This document shows, piece after piece, positions 1-6,131 of a stretch of DNA of 6,565 bases; the stretch's first letter is position 1, and each line of letters begins with the position of its first letter. A program made the translations under genes and the position numbers. The stretch is from Chromatiales bacterium. GTDB lineage: Bacteria > Pseudomonadota > Gammaproteobacteria > Thiohalomonadales > Thiohalomonadaceae. The notes beneath the pieces were generated by a model. The model worked only from the letters and a program-made list of their open reading frames with translations. It was not told the DNA's origin and did not search any database. The stretch is from the NCBI GenBank assembly GCA_029864785.1, contig JAOTST010000092.1, forward strand, positions 1-6,565. The letters run 5' to 3'.

Positions 1-9
1 GCGTCTCAT
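1..9 (-). CDS. Possible first codons of the next operon gene (cut by window edge)
   Basis: Directly after the TAA of the TRAP binding-protein gene the minus strand reads ATG AGA CGC up to the window edge, so a further gene could start here without any gap. A weak GGA lies about 9 nt upstream of the ATG. In TRAP operons the membrane subunits (DctQ and DctM, or a fused form) usually sit beside the binding protein, so this is where one would be expected. Three codons cannot identify a product, and the ATG may be chance. Confidence 0.3.
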
Positions 10-1029
10 TTAGTGAGTTCCAGATTGAGCCACATCTTTGCCATTGCGATAGGTGCTTAGATGTTTACGTAGAGTGGTTAGGATAGCGGGGCTAAAGACA
101 CCCTCTTGGCTCAGTTTGTCCATCGCTTGGGCGCTACCGGTTCGCCACCTGTTGATGGTTTCGGTGGGGGAATCGATGATCTCGATGCCTTGATTTTTAA
201 GGGCCTCCATCGCCGCTAAATTGTCTTTTCGATTCTGTGTGTTGAGTTTGGCAAAGACGTTGTTCATGACCTCTCGGACAATGGCCTGATCACTGACACT
301 CAATTTTTTAAATTTGCTCTTTTTTACGACCATCGTGCCGTAAAGATATAACAGCGGGGTGTTATTGAGGTACTTGACCCGGCTGTGCCACTGTAGGGCG
401 ATGGCACCGACGGTAGATGCGGCCACTGTATCAATCAGGCCGGTTTGTAGCCCTGTTAATACATCGGGTAGCGGCAAGCTGATGGGGGTGATGTTAAAGC
501 TCGAAAATGCGGCGCGATTGACATTATCACCCTCGGGCATCCAAACCTTACTCTTTAGTAGATCATTGATGCTGTGAACCGGCTCCTTCGACATCATATA
601 GGCAAATCCACCTCCACTGATGCCGAAACTAACGAAGCCGCTCTGATCAATTCCTTTGATGAGTTGGGACTCCATCTTGCCGCGCACATAGTCCACTTCC
701 TGGAGGTTTCTAAAAACGAATGGCAGGGAGTAAATTTGCGAATCGGGGTAGATATCAGAGAGGCCGCCTCCAGTGAGGGCGCCGCCGTGAAGCTGTCCAA
801 TTCGTATTTTCCTAAGTACGCTCTTATCGTTTCCCATAATGCCGCCAGGATAGAAGCGGAATTTTACGCGTCCGTTCGTCCGCTGTTTAACCTCTTTGGC
901 ACCCTTGCGCATCTGTTTCATCCAGCTTGTACCGTCAGGGGCGATCGATGCAATCTTAAAGGTAACAGCCTCTGACTGAATGGGTAGCCATAATGAGAGT
1001 AGCAACAGGGTAAGCGGTAATGATTTCAC
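10..1029 (-). CDS. TRAP transporter substrate-binding protein, DctP family (TatT-associated type)
   Basis: This is the extracytoplasmic binding protein of a tripartite ATP-independent periplasmic transporter. It captures a ligand in the periplasm and passes it to a DctQM permease driven by an ion gradient. The 339-aa length fits the family. Residues 1-21 form a Sec signal peptide (hydrophobic core LTLLLLSLWLP, cleavage probably after SEA). Family hallmarks follow: KIASIAPDGTSWMKQM at 25-40, FYPGGIMGND at 59-68, SLPFVF at 101-106, and LPDVLTGLQTGLIDTVAAS at 187-205. The start is GTG, fixed by a GGAG 6 nt upstream; the signal peptide begins right at this codon. The gene starts 3 nt after tatT ends, with its ribosome site overlapping the end of that gene, so the two are probably translated together. 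Where typical DctP proteins carry a ligand-binding Arg in a K-x-R-x-P motif, this one reads KVWMPEGD (161-168), which suggests a ligand other than a simple carboxylate. The ligand is unknown. Confidence 0.9.
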   Translation of the reverse strand: MKSLPLTLLLLSLWLPIQSEAVTFKIASIAPDGTSWMKQMRKGAKEVKQRTNGRVKFRFYPGGIMGNDKSVLRKIRIGQLHGGALTGGGLSDIYPDSQIYSLPFVFRNLQEVDYVRGKMESQLIKGIDQSGFVSFGISGGGFAYMMSKEPVHSINDLLKSKVWMPEGDNVNRAAFSSFNITPISLPLPDVLTGLQTGLIDTVAASTVGAIALQWHSRVKYLNNTPLLYLYGTMVVKKSKFKKLSVSDQAIVREVMNNVFAKLNTQNRKDNLAAMEALKNQGIEIIDSPTETINRWRTGSAQAMDKLSQEGVFSPAILTTLRKHLSTYRNGKDVAQSGTH

Positions 1030-1032
1030 AGG

Positions 1033-1887
1033 TTACTCCAGAAAGTAGTCATCAGATTCAGCCAGTAACTCTTTGGCCTTGCGTTGTGCCAGTACATTGC
1101 TCAAGGTCATCCCGCTGACAACAGGATCGGCTTTGATTGCAGTTGTTAAGAGCTCATCGTGCAGTTTTCGGTTGAAGACAATGCGCGCATAGCGATTGGC
1201 ATACTCAACATATACATTGAGGTTTTTCCCTTTTGATAGTTCCAGAGCGCGCTTGAAGTGGCGCTCACCATCAGCCGGACGTCCACCTAAAGAGGGAGGG
1301 AGTAGGCTCTTTAAAATACCAAGATAGAGGTGTGCTTCTCCATCACGATAAGACTCATTGAGTGCAACAACGCGCTGTAACATCGCTTCTACCTTGGGAA
1401 CCTCGGCGATGGCATTCCAATCATCACTGCGTTGTTGAATCCATAGTGCCCAGCTCATTGCGTCGGTATAGAGTGCATCGATGTTTTCAATAGAAATCTG
1501 CTCAATCAGCGGATCAATTTCAGAGACGGGGATGGTTGTTAGTTGGCAACTGGCCTTAACTTGTAGGCAGAGTGCCCGATTGGCGTAGTTGCGTGCTTTA
1601 TTGCTCATCCGCGCGGCACGCTCGCTATCATCAACAAAGACCGCTGCATAAAGGGTATAAAGGTTGGCACCTGCCATCAATAGTGAACTATTTTCGGGTT
1701 CGCCATTGATCATCCCCTCAATCAGTAACAGGTAAGAGGGAGCGCCATCACGAATGAGTTCAGGATCATCCTGATTGACGATGGCTCCAGAGATATTGCT
1801 GGCGAGTTTTCCGGTGATCATCGAGGCGCAGCCACTAAATAATAGTGACAAGAGAAGCGATAGAGTAAGAAGAACCGAGCGTGCCAT
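1033..1887 (-). CDS. TRAP transporter TatT component family lipoprotein
   Basis: This 284-aa protein matches the T-component of TRAP transporters, known from Treponema pallidum Tp0956, a helical lipoprotein with TPR-like repeats that binds its partner binding protein (Tp0957). A lipoprotein signal is plain: a basic start (MAR), a long Leu/Ser core, and lipobox LFSGC with the lipid-bearing cysteine at residue 20. The mature protein is rich in helices. The strongest family signature is at about 184-233, with EAHLYLGILKSLLP, then LGGRP, then GERHFKRALELSKGKNLNV and YANRYA. The ATG overlaps the stop of the upstream S4 gene by one base (TAATG), and I see no strong Shine-Dalgarno, so translation is probably coupled. 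The binding-protein gene follows after 3 nt, which is the expected pairing. The family is well supported; the transported ligand is not known. Confidence 0.88.
   Translation of the reverse strand: MARSVLLTLSLLLSLLFSGCASMITGKLASNISGAIVNQDDPELIRDGAPSYLLLIEGMINGEPENSSLLMAGANLYTLYAAVFVDDSERAARMSNKARNYANRALCLQVKASCQLTTIPVSEIDPLIEQISIENIDALYTDAMSWALWIQQRSDDWNAIAEVPKVEAMLQRVVALNESYRDGEAHLYLGILKSLLPPSLGGRPADGERHFKRALELSKGKNLNVYVEYANRYARIVFNRKLHDELLTTAIKADPVVSGMTLSNVLAQRKAKELLAESDDYFLE
1036..1040 (-). promoter_or_regulatory. Ribosome binding site for the TRAP binding-protein gene
   Basis: TGGAG on the minus strand lies 6 nt before the GTG at 1029-1027. It supports the GTG start. It overlaps the final codons of tatT upstream of that gene's TAA (1035-1033), which favours translational coupling. 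Confidence 0.7.
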
Positions 1888-2102
1888 TATGATGCTTTTA
1901 TAATAATTTGGTGACCGGCAAACTCAACGACCTGACCGTTACGAATCTTGCAACGTTTGCGTTGTTCAATCGCCCCATCAACCGTAACCTGACCCTCGGC
2001 AATGACCGACTTTGCCATGCCGCCACTATCACAGAGGCCCTCTACCTTGAGCAGGTCATTGAGCGCGATATATTCATGCCCTTCCAGAGCAAACTCCACC
2101 AT
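1887..2102 (-). CDS. ybcJ: YbcJ-like S4-domain RNA-binding protein
   Basis: This 71-aa protein consists of a single S4 domain and closely resembles E. coli YbcJ (about 70 aa). Shared features include LNDLLKVEGLCDSGGMAK at 14-31, IAEGQVTVDGAIEQRKRCKI at 34-53, and the ending GQVVEFAGH at 56-64. The S4 fold binds structured RNA; the precise role of YbcJ is not established, though a part in RNA metabolism is generally proposed. An AAGGA (2113-2117) lies 10 nt before the ATG, inside the end of the preceding gene. The stop codon shares one base with the start of tatT. A small housekeeping-type RNA-binding gene leading into a transporter pair is probably a shared-transcript arrangement rather than a functional link. 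Confidence 0.9.
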   Translation of the reverse strand: MVEFALEGHEYIALNDLLKVEGLCDSGGMAKSVIAEGQVTVDGAIEQRKRCKIRNGQVVEFAGHQIIIKAS

Positions 2103-2108
2103 CTATAT

Positions 2109-2354
2109 TTAATCCTTTTCAGTCCCGAGAAGAGTCAACAGTGCTTGGGCATGCTCGGCGGCTTCGCGACCGATATCGGTTAGATAACCGCCATCAACTT
2201 GAGTGATAAATTCATTATTGTGGAGCCGTTCAGCAGCAGCAATGGCGTTTGGCGCCGCCGAGTTATTATGCACTTTAATCCCCTCCTGAGTGGTGGTCAG
2301 GTTGAAGAGGGCTAAAATGGCTAGTTCATCGATCTGTTCGGGAGTGAAGGGCAC
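2109..2354 (-). CDS. TIGR02647 family small protein
   Basis: This 81-aa protein resembles the TIGR02647 family of gammaproteobacterial small proteins, whose function is not established. Recognisable segments are MPFTPEQIDELAILALFNL at 1-19, TTQEGIKVHNNSA at 20-32, AAAERLHNNEFITQVDGGYLTD at 39-60, and GREAAEHAQALLTLL at 62-76. The pattern of helices followed by a turn (ITQVDGGYLTDIGRE) looks like a winged-helix or MarR-like fold, so nucleic-acid binding is possible but inferred. The start codon is GTG, supported by a GAGG 8 nt upstream. It is the first gene of the operon; the S4 gene begins 6 nt after its stop. The family call comes from memory of the sequence pattern, not from a search. Confidence 0.8.
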   Translation of the reverse strand: MPFTPEQIDELAILALFNLTTTQEGIKVHNNSAAPNAIAAAERLHNNEFITQVDGGYLTDIGREAAEHAQALLTLLGTEKD

Positions 2355-2362
2355 GGCAAAAA

Positions 2363-2366
2363 CCTC
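2363..2366 (-). promoter_or_regulatory. Ribosome binding site for the TIGR02647-like gene
   Basis: GAGG on the minus strand lies 8 nt before the GTG start at 2354. No ATG in the same frame sits nearby, so this site decides the start. I see no convincing -35/-10 pair upstream: a TATTAT at 2395-2400 lacks a good -35 partner. Confidence 0.55.
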
Positions 2367-2445
2367 ATAACTAACTAAATTGGGATACCAAGCATAATAC
2401 TCGTGGGAGGGAGAGTCTATGTGATAATTTCATCTCTACTGGCGA

Positions 2446-2460
2446 TGTTAATGCTTAACA
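2446..2460. repeat. Short dyad TGTTAA-TGC-TTAACA
   Basis: A perfect inverted repeat with 6-nt arms and a 3-nt centre lies in the 159-bp gap between the HDOD gene and the TIGR02647-led operon, about 90 bp upstream of the operon's start codon. Its size fits a binding site for a dimeric repressor or activator, but the sequence matches no operator I recognise. AT-rich dyads of this size can occur by chance. Confidence 0.35.
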
Positions 2461-2481
2461 AACATGCGATAGCCGATTTTT

Positions 2482-2494
2482 GGCATGAAATGCC
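2482..2494. repeat. Short dyad GGCAT-GAA-ATGCC
   Basis: A 5-nt inverted repeat with a 3-nt loop lies 19 nt downstream of the HDOD gene's stop on the minus strand. It could form a small hairpin in that gene's mRNA 3' end. It is followed on the minus strand by a run of A, not U, so it does not qualify as an intrinsic terminator. Confidence 0.3.
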
Positions 2495-2513
2495 TCCGAA
2501 ATGGCCTAAAACC

Positions 2514-3950
2514 TTAGCGCCCACGGGTATGAGACATCACACTCAGACCGATGGCGGCCTGCTCACAAAAGTGCTTAAAGCCCATAAAAATCTCATCGTT
2601 CAACTCTCGACCACTCTGGCCTCGGTCGGCAAAGAAGAGTCCTTTAGGTGAACCATCGATAACAATCGGCATCAGGAAAAAATCGCCGGTTCCCACAAGT
2701 TTTCGAATGCCCTTAGGAAGTTCACCCATTGGGCCGCCCGATTTGTGCCATTGCGGCTTCTGCATAGAGAGCGAATCGGTAAAGATATTGCTCTTTCGTC
2801 CACCGGGTTCGACAAGATAGGTTCCCTGGAACTCATCGCGCTCATCTCCCAGTGCATACTTAATGGTTAATGAGTGACTTGTAGGCAGCAGCAGGGCAAA
2901 CCAGGCGCGATCCATCCCGAGACCCCGATAGATCCCCTCTAGAACCATGCCCATCATGGCGTTGATATCGATCTTCTCATTAAGCATTGCTGAGAGTTCG
3001 CGCAGGATACTGAGCTGTAGCAGATAGTCGGGCTCTGCTCCGGCGGCCTGCTCGCGAGACTCCTCGATCTCCTCCTCGGTGGGCGGAAGCGGAATAAGCT
3101 GTCCGGCAACAGTTGCCCCACAGCTTGCTGCGGCGTGGCGTGCCACATGCGCGTTGTCGCTGATCATCTGATTACACTGTTCAGGGTTGATGCTGAGCAG
3201 TTTAGAGACTTCGCCAAAAATCTCATCAACCTCACTAGAGTCCCAGCCATTTTCCAGCTCGGTCACGGTCTTCCAGGAGAGATCCATAATTTTGGAGCGC
3301 ACCGATTTTCTACGCCCCCCCTTAACATACTCCTCCAGCACAGGGCTAAGGTGCCACTCACGGTTCAGTGCCACGGTTAACTCATCAAGGGTGAATCCTA
3401 ATACGCGTTTCTCAGCCAGTTTGTCATCGCCATCGGAGAGCGCCAGCTCCTCATGCAGTGCCTCATCCATACCGTATGGGAAACACCAAAAGACCATATG
3501 TCCAATGTTTTGTAACAGGGCGGCGATAAAGACCTCTTCGGGGGAGTCATCACCACACTCCACCGCAAAAACCTTGGCCTGAACCGCTGCATGAAATGAG
3601 CGAGCAAGCTCCAACATCACCCGATCCTCTGACTTGCCGTTTAGAAGCGAATCGACGATGGCGATGGATAGGGTGATATTGCGGATTGAGTCAAACCCCA
3701 GAACCACCACAGCACGGCTTACCGTAGTGATGGGGGCACCGGTCGGTCTAAAAAAGACACTATTGGCAAAGCGCAGTACGCGGGCGGTCATCGTGCTGTC
3801 TTGCAAGATGACCTGAGTCAGCTCGGCAACAGATGAGTGTGACTGTTGTGAAATTTCGGCAATTTTATTCACCGTATGCGAGAAGATCGGCATCTCCTCT
3901 TCATTGAGACGAGTGACCCACTGCGCTAGATTTTTTGGGGAATTTGCCAT
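2514..3950 (-). CDS. HDOD domain protein with C-terminal GAF domain
   Basis: This 478-aa protein has no signal peptide and should be cytoplasmic. The N-terminal HDOD domain spans roughly residues 15-215. Its core reads ILQDSTMTARVLRFANSVFF (48-67) and ITTVSRAVVVLGFDSIRNITL (74-94), close to the family pattern of QDP-LTARLLRLANS and a LG-RN helix. The position where active HD-domain enzymes carry His-Asp reads QNIG (147-150), so metal-dependent phosphodiesterase activity is unlikely and a scaffolding or regulatory role fits better. A charged linker (about 288-305) leads to a GAF domain (about 318-470), with segments such as GMDRAWFALLLP and FFLMPIVIDGSPKGLFFADR; GAF domains sense small ligands or mediate dimerisation. 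The ATG is preceded at 4 nt by a weak AGG. It stands alone between two gaps of about 150 bp, so it is likely its own transcription unit. Its signal and target are unknown. Confidence 0.88.
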   Translation of the reverse strand: MANSPKNLAQWVTRLNEEEMPIFSHTVNKIAEISQQSHSSVAELTQVILQDSTMTARVLRFANSVFFRPTGAPITTVSRAVVVLGFDSIRNITLSIAIVDSLLNGKSEDRVMLELARSFHAAVQAKVFAVECGDDSPEEVFIAALLQNIGHMVFWCFPYGMDEALHEELALSDGDDKLAEKRVLGFTLDELTVALNREWHLSPVLEEYVKGGRRKSVRSKIMDLSWKTVTELENGWDSSEVDEIFGEVSKLLSINPEQCNQMISDNAHVARHAAASCGATVAGQLIPLPPTEEEIEESREQAAGAEPDYLLQLSILRELSAMLNEKIDINAMMGMVLEGIYRGLGMDRAWFALLLPTSHSLTIKYALGDERDEFQGTYLVEPGGRKSNIFTDSLSMQKPQWHKSGGPMGELPKGIRKLVGTGDFFLMPIVIDGSPKGLFFADRGQSGRELNDEIFMGFKHFCEQAAIGLSVMSHTRGR

Positions 3951-3990
3951 TGTGCCTTAATTGATGATTATTTGAGAAAGAGCGCTATGT

Positions 3991-4073
3991 TACCGCGTAA
4001 GCTTTGAAGGCTTCAAATTTAAGCGCAAATGGCCGTCTGTAGATTAACGTCAGTTCTTGGCCATTACGCGGTA
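3991..4073. repeat. 83-bp intergenic inverted-repeat element
   Basis: The ends are perfect 10-nt inverted repeats: TACCGCGTAA at 3991-4000 and TTACGCGGTA at 4064-4073. Inside lie two more dyads: TTTGAAG-G-CTTCAAA (4003-4017) and AATGGCC (4028-4034) paired with GGCCATT (4059-4065), the latter overlapping the outer arm by two bases. The whole could fold into a branched structure. It sits between the hydrolase stop and the HDOD start. There is no U-run on either side, so a simple intrinsic terminator is not supported. Candidates are a small palindromic or MITE-like repeat, a structured RNA or regulatory region, or a decayed integron attC: on the minus strand the ends GCGTAA and TTACGC sit where the R boxes would be, but the invariant GTT/AAC core is absent. 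Confidence 0.6.
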
Positions 4074-4102
4074 GCAGAGCCACATGCGGGCGATATTAGA
4101 GG

Positions 4103-5626
4103 TCATTTTTTCAGCCCGTCTAGCCATTTGTAGCCACGCTCCATGCCCTCTCTTACATCGCAAGCGCCAATTAGCCCGCCTGCAGCACAAGGTTGTGTTG
4201 GCAGGCAACGAATATCGAGCATGTGGTTGGCTTCATGCATACGAGTCAATGTTCCGTAAGTGCCGCAGCGGTAGTTATTGGCATCAATGAAGTTAATCAC
4301 AGAGGTAGAGCGACTCTCTATCGTTGCATTTGATGGGTTGAAGGCGTTGCAGAGTTGTTGCGATTGATCCGCAGGAACAACCACATCTTTATTGCCATGC
4401 AACACGAAAATAGGCGGTGAGTTTTCATTTACATAGTGGGGGAATGTATTGAGTTTAAGCGCTTCCTGGTCATACGTATCGCCCTCTTTCATTCCGAGGA
4501 AATCACGTAATAATTTTAAGCTCTCTAAATAATTGGCGTACTCTCCTCCCGGTTTGGCCTCGGCTACAAATTTCTCAAAATCGGTTGGTGGATAGTAGAG
4601 CATCGCTGCGGCAATCTGCGATTGGCGATGGCTTAAGAGCCAGCCGGATAGATGTGCCCCCGCAGATTGACCAAATACGAGCACCTTCGTATCAGGAGCT
4701 GCCCCCACAACCTCACCATTTGTCTTGACCCAATCAAGAGCTGATTCGGCATCGGACACAATTTTCTTCCATGCCGCATTTTGACAATCGGTTAAATGAT
4801 AGACATCACCCACAAGGCGATAGAATGGGGCAAAGACAACATAGCCGCGATCAGTAAAGTGAGAAATCTCAGACTCAAGACCCATAAACCCAAAGTTACG
4901 ATACTTCCAACTACCACCATGAATCGCCAGCATCGGCTTTAACCCCGTGGCGGTTGGGTCTTTCTTATAGATGCGCATCTCCAGTTGGCACTGTCCCACC
5001 TTTTTATAGCGAACGCGCTTCATAAAGGGCTGATGGTTATTTTTTAACGGAAGAGCGGTTACATAAAGACGAGTACCGTAAGCAAGCGACCACTTACGAG
5101 TTGGATCGCCCCCAATCGGTGTGTCATTAGGTTTCCAACTACCGGCATCGCCCAATATGGGAGCACCTTCGCCACCAAGAATCTCCTCACAGAAAAGTTT
5201 TTTTGATGGGGGCTCATAACTGATAGGATATTTACACTGCGCATCAACCGCGTAATTTGCGGCCTTATTCTTCCAGCTGACCTTAATACATGAACCATCA
5301 TCCTGTTTGCTATAAAGAGCTGGGGTGGCCATTTTACGAGAGATAAAGAGCATAACCTCTTCACATGCCAGTGTAGAACTGAGCATCTTTTTTACGGCGG
5401 CCTCATCCCCCTTTGCCAAAAGGCGGGAAATATCTTTGTATTGATCGGCGATGTAGCTCTGGACATGAGGAAGATGCAACGCCTCATTAAGTGCTTCGCT
5501 TGGATGATATTGTGTAACGTTGTTGGATTTAGTATCAATTGAACTACAGCCAGATAGAGCAACAAGCGCTAATAGCACTAAAATTGCATGGCGTGTGACG
5601 GCTCTTCCCATAGTGTAATAGATCAT
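4103..5626 (-). CDS. Alpha/beta hydrolase-fold lipoprotein (putative esterase)
   Basis: This 507-aa protein carries a lipoprotein signal: basic residues near the N-terminus, a hydrophobic core LVLLALVAL, and lipobox LSGC with Cys27. Residues about 210-507 form an alpha/beta hydrolase domain: oxyanion-hole HGGSW at 236-240, nucleophile elbow GQSAG with Ser321, probable acid Asp414 in HGNKDVVVP, and probable His468 in MHEANHML. The fold and HGG motif resemble carboxylesterase or acetyl-esterase families; the substrate is unknown. Residues about 30-205 precede the catalytic core and match nothing I recognise. Besides Cys27 there are 11 cysteines (88, 113, 131, 146, 213, 281, 426, 454, 474, 480, 489), which suggests disulfides in a protein outside the cytoplasm. 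The ATG at 5626 is supported by GGGAG 7 nt upstream; a second in-frame ATG (Met6) has no such site. It starts 20 nt after the cupin stop, so the two may share a transcript. Confidence 0.85.
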   Translation of the reverse strand: MIYYTMGRAVTRHAILVLLALVALSGCSSIDTKSNNVTQYHPSEALNEALHLPHVQSYIADQYKDISRLLAKGDEAAVKKMLSSTLACEEVMLFISRKMATPALYSKQDDGSCIKVSWKNKAANYAVDAQCKYPISYEPPSKKLFCEEILGGEGAPILGDAGSWKPNDTPIGGDPTRKWSLAYGTRLYVTALPLKNNHQPFMKRVRYKKVGQCQLEMRIYKKDPTATGLKPMLAIHGGSWKYRNFGFMGLESEISHFTDRGYVVFAPFYRLVGDVYHLTDCQNAAWKKIVSDAESALDWVKTNGEVVGAAPDTKVLVFGQSAGAHLSGWLLSHRQSQIAAAMLYYPPTDFEKFVAEAKPGGEYANYLESLKLLRDFLGMKEGDTYDQEALKLNTFPHYVNENSPPIFVLHGNKDVVVPADQSQQLCNAFNPSNATIESRSTSVINFIDANNYRCGTYGTLTRMHEANHMLDIRCLPTQPCAAGGLIGACDVREGMERGYKWLDGLKK

Positions 5627-5633
5627 CCCTGTA

Positions 5634-5638
5634 CTCCC
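5634..5638 (-). promoter_or_regulatory. Ribosome binding site for the hydrolase lipoprotein gene
   Basis: GGGAG on the minus strand lies 7 nt before the ATG at 5626, in the 19-nt gap after the cupin gene. It favours the longer start (MIYYTMGR) over the internal Met6. Confidence 0.6.
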
Positions 5639-5645
5639 ATTGTTA

Positions 5646-5996
5646 TTATTTTAGTTTCAAAAACTCACCGTCAATAATCATTAGTTTTACACCATTTTTG
5701 GTAACTGATCGATGCGAGCTTAATTCGTCAGACACTACATATGACATGCCCGGAGTTAAAATAGAATTCACACCATCTTTTTGTTCATTAACAACCTCAC
5801 CATCTAGACAGTGCACGATGTGTCCTTTTTCACACCAATGATCGGCGACATAACCGGCTGAATATTCAACCACTCTTATTCTTAAACCATCAAATTGAAG
5901 TGTTTGCCAATAGGCGATTCCAGACTCTCCTTGATGTTCGGTTTTTGGAACTTTTGACCAATCAATTGTTTGAAAGGGGATGTTTTTATTATTCAT
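5646..5996 (-). CDS. DHCW-motif cupin fold protein
   Basis: This 116-aa single-domain protein carries the signature ADHWCEKGHIVHCLDGE at 51-67, which identifies the DHCW-motif cupin family. Likely metal-coordinating residues by analogy with cupins are His53, Cys55, His59 and His62, with a further SHRS at 94-97; the metal and the reaction are not known. There is no signal peptide, so it should be cytoplasmic. No clear Shine-Dalgarno precedes the ATG, which is common for genes in integron cassettes. The gene begins 39 nt downstream (in its own direction) of the end of the attC-like site and is AT-rich (one 60-base line, 5761-5820, counts 38% GC). This supports acquisition as a cassette. No attC is visible in the 19 nt between it and the hydrolase gene, so its downstream boundary is unresolved. 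Confidence 0.87.
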   Translation of the reverse strand: MNNKNIPFQTIDWSKVPKTEHQGESGIAYWQTLQFDGLRIRVVEYSAGYVADHWCEKGHIVHCLDGEVVNEQKDGVNSILTPGMSYVVSDELSSHRSVTKNGVKLMIIDGEFLKLK

Positions 5997-6034
5997 GTTT
6001 TATTGAGTTGTTATCAACCATGAAGAAGTTTTTG

Positions 6035-6125
6035 GTATAACGTTTGAAATAAGGAGCACGGCGTATTGTTGGAGCAGCGTCCCAGTCCACGCCTTTTGTG
6101 GGCGAACTTGATTGATTTGTTGGGT
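6035..6125 (-). other. attC-like integron cassette recombination site
   Basis: Read on the minus strand, the site opens with ACCCAAC (6125-6119), a 7/7 match to the R'' consensus RYYYAAC. It closes with GTTATAC (6041-6035), 6/7 to the R' consensus GTTRRRY. Next to them lie AATCAAG and CTTATTTC at the positions of L'' and L', with 5- and 4-nt spacers, much like classical attC ends such as that of aadB. Internal dyads are present, for example GGCGT (6060-6064) with ACGCC (6089-6093). The 91-bp span is in the usual attC range. The orientation matches the flanking genes, and the site starts 6 nt after the stop of the HEPN-like gene, which is where a cassette carries its attC. Recombination would be expected between G and TT of GTTATAC. 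This was recognised by eye; no fold was computed. Confidence 0.75.
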
Positions 6126-6131
6126 ATTTTT

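Noticed and set aside
574..975. Plus-strand 133-codon reading frame antisense to the TRAP binding-protein gene
   Set aside because: It lies fully inside a gene with clear family motifs and has no coding signature of its own; it mirrors codon bias on the opposite strand.
2395..2400. TATTAT as a -10 box for the TRAP operon
   Set aside because: No reasonable -35 hexamer lies 16-18 nt upstream on the minus strand, so a sigma-70 promoter cannot be supported.
2482..2494. Intrinsic terminator for the HDOD gene
   Set aside because: The stem is only 5 bp and no U-run follows on the minus strand; the adjacent run is A.
2403..2651. Plus-strand 82-codon reading frame with a hydrophobic start (MGGRVYVIISSLLAMLML)
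   Set aside because: More than half overlaps the 3' end of the well-supported HDOD gene on the other strand, and the product has no recognisable domain. The hydrophobic start and a GGAG-like sequence nearby are not enough to call a gene.
3187..3582. Plus-strand 131-codon reading frame antisense to the HDOD gene
   Set aside because: The serine-rich low-complexity translation is typical of a shadow frame, and it lies inside a well-supported gene.
3991..4073. Firm attC call for the inverted-repeat element
   Set aside because: The terminal arms lack the conserved AAC/GTT core, so only a decayed site could be argued; it was kept as an unassigned inverted repeat.
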